From an uncultured Rhodopila sp. (lineage in GTDB: Bacteria > Pseudomonadota > Alphaproteobacteria > Acetobacterales > Acetobacteraceae): 64,000 nucleotides of DNA. Each line of letters starts with the position of its first letter. The stretch's first letter is position 1. The stretch covers positions 53,529 through 117,528 of the forward strand of contig NZ_CAJATU010000089.1 in NCBI RefSeq assembly GCF_903944925.1, in the 5' to 3' direction. This document shows positions 43,082-51,268 of this stretch, piece after piece. Position numbers and translations under genes: made by a program. The notes under the pieces are model-generated. The model did no database searches and was not told the DNA's origin. It worked only from the letters and a program-made list of their open reading frames with translations.

Positions 43082-43972
43082 CTAGGCCAAGGCAGTCGCC
43101 GCATTCATCATCTGCCGCAAACGCGCCGCCCCCGCTGGCCCCTTGATGGCTTCGCGCCAACTCGACTCGGCCACCCGCTGGTGCGCCGCGATGGCTTCGT
43201 CGGCACCGGTAATCATGGCGACACCAGTCTGCCCCCCCGGATGGGTGTCGGTGCGGAACGGGTTGATCGCCAGGCTGACCCGGTCGCGCGCCCGCAGGAT
43301 CTTGAAAAACGAGCTCGGGGGCGACCCGGCCATCAGGCCGAACTGCAGACCCATCGGCTCGGCTTCCATAAGGGTCGCGATGTTCTCAACCTCCGCCATC
43401 GCGACGTCGTGGCAAATCCGGCGGACCCGCTCAGAGACATGCATTCCGGTGACGATGCCGACATCAATGAGCCGCTGGACGGCCGGCAGAGAGATCATCG
43501 CGATGATCGTCGGGCGCCGCATCGCATACATACGCTTGCGCGCGGCCAGGATGCCCATCACCTGCTCGGCCATGCTGCGCATCGCCATCCGCTCGGATCC
43601 GCTCTGATCCGCTGCTTCATCGAAGGCTTCGGCCAGCGCCGCGTCGTAGGCGTCCGACGTGGTCAGATAACACAGCGGCCCGGCCAACTGAAGGATCTGA
43701 TCTGCCGTCTCCTCGATCTGCCGGATGCGCTCGAAGTAGCCGATGGGACGATTGTAGTACTCGACCCCGATGCCCAACAGCGACAGGGGGGATATCTTCA
43801 GCAGCTCCGCCAACCGCTTTATGGTATCGAGCTTGATAACCTCGCCCTTTTCATAGCGGTAAAGGGCGGCGCGGGAGACGCCCAGCCGGGCGGCGATCTC
43901 CTCGGCCCGCAATCCGGATTCCAGGCGATACGCCCTGAGCTGCTGGCCGATTTCCGTGAAACGCATCGACAT
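43082..43972 (-). CDS. XRE-family transcriptional regulator with large C-terminal domain
   Basis: A 296-residue regulator. The helix-turn-helix (IGQQLRAYRLESGLRAEEIA, ARLGVSRAALYRYEKGEV) occupies residues 5-60. The C-terminal 230 residues are helical (FERIRQIEETADQILQLAGP) and of no family I recognise; they probably bind an effector or mediate oligomerisation. The ATG at 43972 follows GAGGG by 9 bases; GTG at 43978 is an alternative. Its gene lies downstream of glxR on the same strand with a 200-base gap, so its targets may include glxR-hyi or its own promoter. Confidence 0.85.
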   Translation of the reverse strand: MSMRFTEIGQQLRAYRLESGLRAEEIAARLGVSRAALYRYEKGEVIKLDTIKRLAELLKISPLSLLGIGVEYYNRPIGYFERIRQIEETADQILQLAGPLCYLTTSDAYDAALAEAFDEAADQSGSERMAMRSMAEQVMGILAARKRMYAMRRPTIIAMISLPAVQRLIDVGIVTGMHVSERVRRICHDVAMAEVENIATLMEAEPMGLQFGLMAGSPPSSFFKILRARDRVSLAINPFRTDTHPGGQTGVAMITGADEAIAAHQRVAESSWREAIKGPAGAARLRQMMNAATALA

Positions 43973-44174
43973 CGACACATGCCCTCACGCAACTTATGCG
44001 AGTTTTGACTGACTGGTTGCCACTTCGACAATCGTGAGACCGGCATCGAGTCGCGTCAAGATAGGCCGCGTCTCATTTGTCTCAGAATCGTCCACCGGCT
44101 ACAGTCTGTGGACAAGTGACTCTAAAATGCAACCCTCATTCACAGCCTGCGACTCATTTCGGAACGTGTCTATG

Positions 44175-45065
44175 TTATTGTTTTATTTTTCTAATAGAGT
44201 GGGCTGCCAAACCCTCAGTTGCGAGGATCAAAGACGAGTGGTCCAAGTCTCCTCCCCCATGAGCAATGCATGACGCGAATAGCTGCTGTGCAATCGCGGT
44301 ATTGGGCAGCGACAGGCTCAGTGCCTTGGCCGAAGACAGCGCGAGATTCAGATCCTTCTCATGCAACTTGATCTTGAAGCCGGGGTTGAAGGTGCCGTTT
44401 ATCATCCGCTCGGCATGCACCTCCAGGATGCGAGACGATGCGAATCCACCCGTGAGCGCCGCACGCACCTTGGCCGGATCGGCGCCCGCCTTGGAGGCGA
44501 ACACCAGGGCCTCAGACACAGCCTGGATGTTTAGCGCGACGATGATCTGGTTGGCGACTTTGCACACCTGGCCGGCGCCATTCTCGGACCCGACATGGGT
44601 GATGTTTTTGCCGAGCACGTCGAACAGCGGCTTGGCCCGGGCAAAGGCGGCATCCGGGCCGCCAACCATGATGGTCAGGGTGGCTTGCTTTGCCCCGACC
44701 TCGCCGCCGGACACCGGGGCGTCGAGATAGTCGCAGCCCTTGGCGTTGATTTTGGCAGCGTACTCCTTGGTCTCGATCGGGCTGATCGAGGACATGTCGA
44801 TCACCAGGCTGCCGGATTGCAGCCCTTCCGCGGCGCCATCCTGGCCGAACAGCACCGCGCCGACATCCGGCGTGTCGGGAACCATGAGAATCAGGACTTC
44901 CGACTCGGCCGCGACAGCCTTCGGAGTCGCGGCGACCTTGGCCGCCGCGCGGATGTCGTCAGGCAGGCTGGCGCGGTCCGGCACGATCAGATCGTGGCCT
45001 GCGTTTTTCAGGTTCAGCGCCATTGGCCGGCCCATGATACCGAGGCCGATAAATCCGATTTTCAT
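44175..45065 (-). CDS. glxR: 2-hydroxy-3-oxopropionate (tartronate semialdehyde) reductase
   Basis: A 296-residue beta-hydroxyacid dehydrogenase. The Rossmann motif GFIGLGIMGRPMALNL is N-terminal, the substrate loop is DAPVSGGEVGAKQATLTIM and the catalytic lysine lies in GQVCKVANQIIVALN; the C-terminal helix bundle has FNPGFKIKLHEKDLNLAL. Together with hydroxypyruvate isomerase just upstream it converts hydroxypyruvate via tartronate semialdehyde to glycerate, the glyoxylate/allantoin-glycolate branch. Glyoxylate carboligase (gcl) is not in the window. Same strand as hyi, 173 bases after it. Confidence 0.92.
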   Translation of the reverse strand: MKIGFIGLGIMGRPMALNLKNAGHDLIVPDRASLPDDIRAAAKVAATPKAVAAESEVLILMVPDTPDVGAVLFGQDGAAEGLQSGSLVIDMSSISPIETKEYAAKINAKGCDYLDAPVSGGEVGAKQATLTIMVGGPDAAFARAKPLFDVLGKNITHVGSENGAGQVCKVANQIIVALNIQAVSEALVFASKAGADPAKVRAALTGGFASSRILEVHAERMINGTFNPGFKIKLHEKDLNLALSSAKALSLSLPNTAIAQQLFASCIAHGGGDLDHSSLILATEGLAAHSIRKIKQ

Positions 45066-45124
45066 GTGGTTAGCTCCTTGTGGTGGTTGGGTGGGTCGAT
45101 GGCTGATAGACGGGGTGGACGGTT

Positions 45125-45214
45125 ATCGTCATGGCCGGGCGAGTCCCGGCGATCTGCGCTCCAACGGGAGTGCGAGGATGGCCCGGACACTGGGACACGT
45201 TCGGCCATGACGAT
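45125..45214. repeat. Intergenic inverted repeat, 13-base perfect arms
   Basis: ATCGTCATGGCCG (45125-45137) pairs perfectly with CGGCCATGACGAT (45202-45214), with a 64-base GC-rich interior that contains further short complementary pieces (GCCGGGCG and CCCGGC). It lies between hyi and glxR. The ATGGC core resembles the repeat at 27377-27419, suggesting a dispersed REP-type element. Confidence 0.75.
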
Positions 45215-45238
45215 CGGAGCGATCTCGGTCCGCAACCG

Positions 45239-46018
45239 TCAAACTCCGAAAGCCTCGCGCCATCCCAGGCCTTCGACTGTCTCGCCGCGCGGGCGATATT
45301 CGCAACCGACCCAGCCCTGATAACCGAGTTCGTCGATCCGCCGGAACACGAACCGCCAGCCGATTTCCCCGGTTCCCGGTTCATTCCGCGCCGGCACATC
45401 GGCGATCTGCATATGCGAGATTACCGGCATGAACTGCTCCATGCGCTTGGTGATGTCCCCCTCGGTGATCTGCACATGGTAGACGTCGAACTGCAGGCCT
45501 AGCCGATCGCGGCCGATGGCCTCGACGATCGCGGCCCCCCGGGCCTGGGTGTTGAGGAAATACCCCGGCATATCGCGGTCGTTGATCGGCTCTATCACCA
45601 GCTTCACGCCGGCGGGATGCGCCTGCTCCACCGCCCAGGCGAGGTTTGCGGCATAAACCGCGGTAGCCGTCGTCAGCGAAAGGCCGGCGGGGATGATCCC
45701 CGCCATGCAATGCACGTGGCGGCAGTCCAGCGCAGCGGCATAGTCCAGCGCCTTTTTCACCGATTCGCGAAACTCCGCCTGGCGACCGGGGATCCCTGCG
45801 ATGCCCCGCTCGCCGTTCGCCCAGTCGCCCGGCGGCATGTTGAACAGGACCTGCGACAGCCCCTCACCGCTCAGCCGGGAGCGCAGTTCCGATGCCGGGT
45901 ATTCATAGGGAAACAGGAACTCCACGCCTTCGAACCCGGCCTTTCGGGCTGCGGCGAAGCGCTCCAGGAACGGCAGTTCGTTGAACATCATCGACAAATT
46001 GGCGGCGAACCTTGGCAT
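45239..46018 (-). CDS. hyi: Hydroxypyruvate isomerase
   Basis: A 259-residue TIM-barrel of the xylose-isomerase-like family. MPRFAANLSMMFNELPFLER is the typical start, then GVEFLFPYEYPASEL, LVIEPINDRDMPGYFLNT (metal-binding glutamate) and LQFDVYHVQITEGD. It interconverts hydroxypyruvate and tartronate semialdehyde. The start has a strong AGGAGG ribosome site 6 bases upstream; the frame upstream is not family-like. It forms a pair with glxR. Confidence 0.93.
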   Translation of the reverse strand: MPRFAANLSMMFNELPFLERFAAARKAGFEGVEFLFPYEYPASELRSRLSGEGLSQVLFNMPPGDWANGERGIAGIPGRQAEFRESVKKALDYAAALDCRHVHCMAGIIPAGLSLTTATAVYAANLAWAVEQAHPAGVKLVIEPINDRDMPGYFLNTQARGAAIVEAIGRDRLGLQFDVYHVQITEGDITKRMEQFMPVISHMQIADVPARNEPGTGEIGWRFVFRRIDELGYQGWVGCEYRPRGETVEGLGWREAFGV

Positions 46019-46216
46019 GATCGACCTCCTGTGTTTCCCCCGGACTGACCCGCCGGGCACTTCCGGCGCAAGGGCATGCCCCTTGCCTGCTTGTCCGAAA
46101 CACGCAACGACTGGTCTTTACCCTTGTCGAAGCCCGGGTATTGACCGGGGCGGACGCTACAATCGGCTGCGCGGCTTGCCTAGCGGCCGAACCGCATCAA
46201 CCGCGTAAGGAGAACC

Positions 46217-47272
46217 ATGATCGCCGAACGGATCCTGATGGGCCTGCTGCTGGGCGGCGTGGCCGTCGGCTGCATACTGGTGCTGTATCCGTTCATCTCC
46301 GCCCTGCTTTGGGCCGGCATCCTGGTCTACACGACCTGGCCGGTGTTCGAGATGTTCCGCGAGCGACTGCGCCTGCATCCAGTCGGAGCGGCGCTGCTCA
46401 TGGTGGCCCTGACCGCCGTCATCCTGGTGCTGCCCATCGGCGTAGCCGCGCCGGGCAGTGCCGACGACGTGACGAACCTGCGGCATATCGTGATGGACGG
46501 TTTGCGCGCAGGTCTGCCGGACGCGCCGCCCTGGGTCTTCGACATCCCATTGGTTGGCCCGACCGTCGGCGATTTGTGGGACCGCTGGGCCGCCGACATC
46601 AGCGTGATGCTGGACGCGCTGCATCCCTATTTCGGCATCGTCCTGGAGAACGGCCTCAGCCTGTTGCTTGGCATTGCCAACGGCGTGGTGATGTTCCTGC
46701 TCGCGCTATTCATCGCCTTCTTTTTCTATGTTTATGGGGAACCGATCGCCGACCGCCTGCGGTTGATCCTGCACCGCGTCGCCGGGATGCAGGCCGAGCG
46801 GTTGATCACCGTCACCGGCGCGACGGTCCGCGGCGTTGTTTACGGGATTCTTGGCACCGCAATCGTCCAGGGTTTGCTGACCGCATTCGGCCTGTGGATT
46901 TCGGGCGTGCCGCGCCCGGTGCTGCTGGCGGGAATCGCCGGTTTTCTCTCGGTGCTGCCCATTGGCGCGCCGGTGGTCTGGATACCCGCCGCGATCTGGC
47001 TGATGAGCAGCGGGCATATGGGGTGGGGCATTTTCCTGGCAGTCTACGGAGCCGGGGCGATCTCAGGCTCGGATAGCCTGATCCGGCCATGGTTCATAGC
47101 CCGTGGCGCGCAATTGCCGTTCCTACTGACGATATTGGGCGTCCTCGGCGGCGCGCTGGCGTTTGGACTGCTGGGTATCTTCCTTGGGCCAGTCCTGTTG
47201 GGGATTGGCTTTACCCTGGTTAATGAGTGGGCCCGCGGCACCGATCCGAGGACGGCGTCAGCGGATCACTGA
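46217..47272 (+). CDS. AI-2E family transporter/permease
   Basis: A 351-residue membrane protein of the AI-2E (TqsA/YdiK/PerM) family with eight or so helices. Typical segments are LLLGGVAVGCILVLYPFISA at the start, the long FFYVYGEPIADRLRLILHR amphipathic region and GFLSVLPIGAPVVWIPAAIW. Family members export diverse substrates and are not specific for AI-2; some are Na+/H+ antiporters. AAGGAGA ribosome site. No luxS or lsr genes are nearby, so quorum sensing is not implied. Confidence 0.9.
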   Translation: MIAERILMGLLLGGVAVGCILVLYPFISALLWAGILVYTTWPVFEMFRERLRLHPVGAALLMVALTAVILVLPIGVAAPGSADDVTNLRHIVMDGLRAGLPDAPPWVFDIPLVGPTVGDLWDRWAADISVMLDALHPYFGIVLENGLSLLLGIANGVVMFLLALFIAFFFYVYGEPIADRLRLILHRVAGMQAERLITVTGATVRGVVYGILGTAIVQGLLTAFGLWISGVPRPVLLAGIAGFLSVLPIGAPVVWIPAAIWLMSSGHMGWGIFLAVYGAGAISGSDSLIRPWFIARGAQLPFLLTILGVLGGALAFGLLGIFLGPVLLGIGFTLVNEWARGTDPRTASADH

Positions 47273-47455
47273 GCGCGGCACCGCTTCGGTTGCATGCGGA
47301 TCCAGCCGGACCATGAAGTCCCGAAAACAGAGCCTCCATGGCGAACTACAGATTCGCGTTTTTGCCGCGCCGCCGTCAGCGCGACAGCATTTCCACAATC
47401 GTATTTCGTTTGCGGGGAAATCAAAAACATACCGTAGTCACGCTCGCGTGATAAG

Positions 47456-48748
47456 ATGACACAGGTATCGGAAGGCAAAGCGGTGACACACGCTGTTGAC
47501 GGCACGGCTCCGGCATCGACCGACGCGACGGATACATCGCTGCACGTACTCGTCGTTGATGATGAACCAATCATCCGCGAGGAAATCGCGGAATTCCTGC
47601 AGATGCACGGCATCCGGGCGGAGGCCGTTTCCAACGGCGAAACCGCATTGCAGAATCTGGATGCCGATCTGTCGATCGACGTCATGCTCAGCGACATCCG
47701 GATGCCCGGAATGGATGGCCTGACCCTTGCCAAAACCGCCATCGAGCGGCGCGGCGAGCAGCACGCGATAGAAGTCGTCATGCTAACCGGCCATGCCACG
47801 GTCAATGACGCGGCGGCGTCAGCCCGGCTGCGCGCGATCGACTTCCTGGTCAAACCGCTGAGTTTCACCACGCTCAGGGCGACGCTTTTGCATGCTCATG
47901 AATCCGCCCGGAACCGGCGCGAGAAATGGCAGCAGAACCGCGCCCTCGAAGCGGTGTACGGCGACACGGTCAAGCAGGTCGGCAATCTTCAGTCGCTGGT
48001 GACCGAACTCCAGCAAGCACTGACGGAGCCGCGCCATGCCGATGACGGAGGCCGCAACGCCTTCCTGTCGGTGGTCAATCATGAACTGAGGACGCCGCTT
48101 GTCCCGATCATCGGTTTGGCGGAACTGATCGAACTTGGGTCGGAGTCGATCGACCCAGGGGAACTCAGGAGCCTGGCGCATGAAATCCGCCTGGGCGGAG
48201 AACGGCTGGAACGCGCCATGTCGCGGATCACCACGCTGGCGGACCTGATCGCCGGGCGCGCCAAAGCCCATCCCGTGGCCTGCCGTCCGGACCAGGTCAT
48301 TGAAAAGCTTCGGCAACACTTCGCCACCCGGGCGGCGGAGCGCGGACAGACACTGAATACGGCAGGCGAAAGCGTCCGGACGATTGTAACGGATAAGTCC
48401 CGGCTGCAGCAGGTGCTCGAGGAACTGCTGGACAATGCCAGCCGCTTTTCTCCGCCCGGAGCGGCAATCGCGTTGTCTGCCGCCGATGACAGGGACGGCG
48501 TTACCTTCCGGGTCGCGGACACCGGTCCGGGCATGAGCTCCGCCGAAGTGGAACTGGCGGGCCGGGCGTTCCAGCAGATCGACATGTCCACCACCCGCCG
48601 AGTCGATGGTCTGGGAATCGGCCTGCCAATAGCGATGCGGCTTGCCGCCTTGATCGGCGCGTCGTTGACCGTCGCCAGCGAACCCGGCCATGGCACCGCT
48701 GTCAGCCTGCACCTGCCCGCCGGCACCGCGCAGGCCAAACCGTCGTGA
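47456..48748 (+). CDS. Receiver-histidine kinase hybrid
   Basis: A 430-residue cytoplasmic protein. An N-terminal receiver (HVLVVDDEPIIREEIAEFLQ, phospho-acceptor Asp in VMLSDIRMPGMDG, KPLS lysine) leads into a coiled coil and a kinase core: NAFLSVVNHELRTPLVPIIG (H-box), LLDNASRFSPPG (N-box), GMSSAEVELAGRAFQQID and GLGIGLPIAM. It is the first of three overlapping genes and its stop overlaps the next start (GTGA). It probably exchanges phosphate with the two PAS kinases that follow. A GTG nine codons in, behind GGAAGG, is a good alternative start. Confidence 0.88.
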   Translation: MTQVSEGKAVTHAVDGTAPASTDATDTSLHVLVVDDEPIIREEIAEFLQMHGIRAEAVSNGETALQNLDADLSIDVMLSDIRMPGMDGLTLAKTAIERRGEQHAIEVVMLTGHATVNDAAASARLRAIDFLVKPLSFTTLRATLLHAHESARNRREKWQQNRALEAVYGDTVKQVGNLQSLVTELQQALTEPRHADDGGRNAFLSVVNHELRTPLVPIIGLAELIELGSESIDPGELRSLAHEIRLGGERLERAMSRITTLADLIAGRAKAHPVACRPDQVIEKLRQHFATRAAERGQTLNTAGESVRTIVTDKSRLQQVLEELLDNASRFSPPGAAIALSAADDRDGVTFRVADTGPGMSSAEVELAGRAFQQIDMSTTRRVDGLGIGLPIAMRLAALIGASLTVASEPGHGTAVSLHLPAGTAQAKPS

Positions 48749-51237
48749 CCCGGGCGCGGCTTTTGCGTGCCCGCGGCGGCCTGTCTGTCATCGTCATCAT
48801 CGTGGTGCTGACGGCCGGGGCAATCTGGATCGCCAGGGCGACTGCCGACCATGAAATTTCCTCAGCCAGAAATCGCGAAATCGATCGGACGGGCGAGGAA
48901 GCCCGTGAAGCGGTTTTGGCAATGCGAGAGACCGTGTCCCGCACGCTGGAGCAGATCGATGTGCAGCACGGTCTCGCCGCTCTGGCCGTGCAGGCCAGGC
49001 ACTTCGGGGACCAGGCCATGGAACGGGACACTCTGGCTGAACTGACCCGTCTGCGGGGCAGTATCAGCGCCTATGTGCGCCAGGTCGGCGCGATCGCTCC
49101 CTCAGGTTACCTTGAGTGGACCAATATAGGTACGGCCGGCCAGCAGGTCTATCTCGGCGATCGAGAGCACTTCCAACAAATCGCCAACGGATCGGCCAAG
49201 GCGTTCATCTCGGCTCCGGTGGTGGGTCGGGTCTCCCGATTACGCACCATCGAGTTCGCGCAGGGCGTCTACGAGCCGAATGGCACATTGCTCGCCGTGA
49301 CCGTCGTCTCGGTGGAGCCGGCGGCGTTTTCCAGCCTCGCGACGACCGTCGGGGTGACCGGCAGCGACGCGGTCTCCATCCAACGCCGTGACGGGATGAT
49401 CCTTGCGCGCAATGGGAACGGCGAGGGAACCGTCCCGGCGGACCGGAAGCACATGGACATGTTCCTGGCGAGCCAAAGCGGCGCGGCGGTAGGGCGCAGC
49501 GCCATCGATGGCGTGCTGCGCAGCATCGCCTGGCAACGCCTGGACGATCGCGGATTGATCGTCGTGGTCGGTTTGGATCTGCAGGCTCGGCTGGACCGCC
49601 TCGCCCCCGCGGCGGAGCGAACCCGCTACCAAACGCGGTTGACAATCCTGCTGATCGTCATGGCCGCAATCGGCATCGTGGGCGTGTCAGTTTGGCGCCG
49701 CCGCGTGTCAGCCGAGGCGGCCCGGATGGCGATCGTCCGGGAGAGCGAAAGTCGGTTCCGCGAGATGGCTGAAAGCCTGCCTGACGCGATTCGCCTGCTC
49801 GATCGGTGTGGCGTGGTTCTGTACGCCAATCCGGCGACCATGGAGCTTCTTGACGTGGGACCCGAGGCTGTAATCGGGCACGAGACGACCCGATTCGTCC
49901 ATCCGGACGACCTGAACAACACGCCGTGGCAGCGCTGGTTGCAGGAGCCGGAAAAACGGACCGGGCGCGGCGAGATTCGCTTGCTTCGCCCCGACGGCCG
50001 GGTCGTCCAGGTGCAGTCGATGATCCATGTCATCGGCGATGACAGCACGCCGGACGGCCCCCCGAGGATCATCGTTTCATCCCGCGACGTCACACGCCAG
50101 AGGGAGGCCGAGGCGGCCCTGCGCTCAACAAAGGAGGAACTGGATACGGTCCTGAATGGTGTGTCCGGCGCCCTGTTCCGCTATCTGCTGAGCGACAACG
50201 GCGATTCGTTGATGCTTTATGTATCGGACAGCATCGAGTTGATCACCGGGTTCACCCCGGCGGAATGCCTGAAGCCGAACTGGCTGAAGTCGCAATGCGA
50301 CCCGGCGTTCGAGGCCGAGATGCCGAAGCATTTCCAGCGCCTGCGGACAGCCGGCAGTTCCGCGGTCGAATTCCGGCTGCGGCACAAAAACGGCACCTTG
50401 CTGTGGTATGAAGTTTTTGCCCGAGCCGTGCACGACAGTGGACCGCTGGTGGTTGTCGGCTGCATCCGCGACATCACGCGCGAGAGGGAACGCAATCAGT
50501 ATACCGCCCACAGCGCGAAGATGGCCGTACTCGCGGAGATGACGACCGGCATCGCACATGAATTGTCCCAACCGCTCACGGCGATCAGCGTCGTGGCGCG
50601 GACTGCGCTGGAGGGTTTGAATCCCGAGCGGGAGGACCAGCGTTTCCTCCACCTTAAGCTGCAACGGATAGTCCAGCAGGCGGACCGCGCGGCTTCGGTG
50701 GTCGACCACATGCGGATTTTTGGCCGCGAGGCGCGGCGTTCACCCGAAACCATATCGGTCGCCGCCGCGATCGAAGGCGCCCGGTCAACCGCCGATGCCC
50801 GGCTGGCGCGGTCCCGTGTCGAGCTCCTGGTCGATACCACGCCCGACCTGCCGCCGATCCGCGGGCATCTGCTGCCGCTCGAGCAGGTGCTGACCAATCT
50901 TATCGGCAACGCGATAGATGCAATCGAGATGCGGACGCCGCCGCTGCCGGACGAGCGGAGACGCATCGAAATCTCGGCCGGGGTCGATGCCGAATCGATG
51001 GTGCTCAGCGTTACGGACCATGCCGGTGGCATCAGCGATGCGGCGCTGCCCCGATTGTTTGAGCCGTTCTTCACCACCAAGCCAGCCGGCTCGGGAACCG
51101 GCCTGGGGCTGTCGATAAGCTATGGCATCGTCATCGACATGGCGGGTACCATCACTTTCAGAAACTCCGGCGATGGCGCGGTATTCGAGATCCGCCTGCC
51201 GGTTGCGAAAGCCAACCAGGGGATTTTGGCAGCGTGA
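48745..51237 (+). CDS. Membrane sensor histidine kinase with extracytoplasmic cache and two PAS domains
   Basis: An 830-residue kinase. The first membrane helix (SVIVIIVVLTAGAIWIARAT) is followed by a periplasmic cache-type sensor (about residues 35-290, YLGDREHFQQIANGSAKAFI), a second helix near 300-320, PAS1 (ESRFREMAESLPDAIRLLDR), PAS2 (LDTVLNGVSGALFRYLLS), and the kinase core with GIAHELSQPLTAIS, NLIGNAIDAIE and GSGTGLGLSISYG. All catalytic boxes are intact. Cache sensors bind small molecules outside the cytoplasm. GTG start overlapping the upstream hybrid gene. No DNA-binding response regulator is present in the cluster. Confidence 0.9.
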   Translation: MTRARLLRARGGLSVIVIIVVLTAGAIWIARATADHEISSARNREIDRTGEEAREAVLAMRETVSRTLEQIDVQHGLAALAVQARHFGDQAMERDTLAELTRLRGSISAYVRQVGAIAPSGYLEWTNIGTAGQQVYLGDREHFQQIANGSAKAFISAPVVGRVSRLRTIEFAQGVYEPNGTLLAVTVVSVEPAAFSSLATTVGVTGSDAVSIQRRDGMILARNGNGEGTVPADRKHMDMFLASQSGAAVGRSAIDGVLRSIAWQRLDDRGLIVVVGLDLQARLDRLAPAAERTRYQTRLTILLIVMAAIGIVGVSVWRRRVSAEAARMAIVRESESRFREMAESLPDAIRLLDRCGVVLYANPATMELLDVGPEAVIGHETTRFVHPDDLNNTPWQRWLQEPEKRTGRGEIRLLRPDGRVVQVQSMIHVIGDDSTPDGPPRIIVSSRDVTRQREAEAALRSTKEELDTVLNGVSGALFRYLLSDNGDSLMLYVSDSIELITGFTPAECLKPNWLKSQCDPAFEAEMPKHFQRLRTAGSSAVEFRLRHKNGTLLWYEVFARAVHDSGPLVVVGCIRDITRERERNQYTAHSAKMAVLAEMTTGIAHELSQPLTAISVVARTALEGLNPEREDQRFLHLKLQRIVQQADRAASVVDHMRIFGREARRSPETISVAAAIEGARSTADARLARSRVELLVDTTPDLPPIRGHLLPLEQVLTNLIGNAIDAIEMRTPPLPDERRRIEISAGVDAESMVLSVTDHAGGISDAALPRLFEPFFTTKPAGSGTGLGLSISYGIVIDMAGTITFRNSGDGAVFEIRLPVAKANQGILAA

Positions 51238-51268
51238 CCGTCTGCGGTGGCAGCCCGCCGGAACGCTC

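Noticed and set aside
46217..47272. Quorum-sensing role from the AI-2E family name
   Set aside because: The family exports many compounds, and no luxS or lsr genes are visible.
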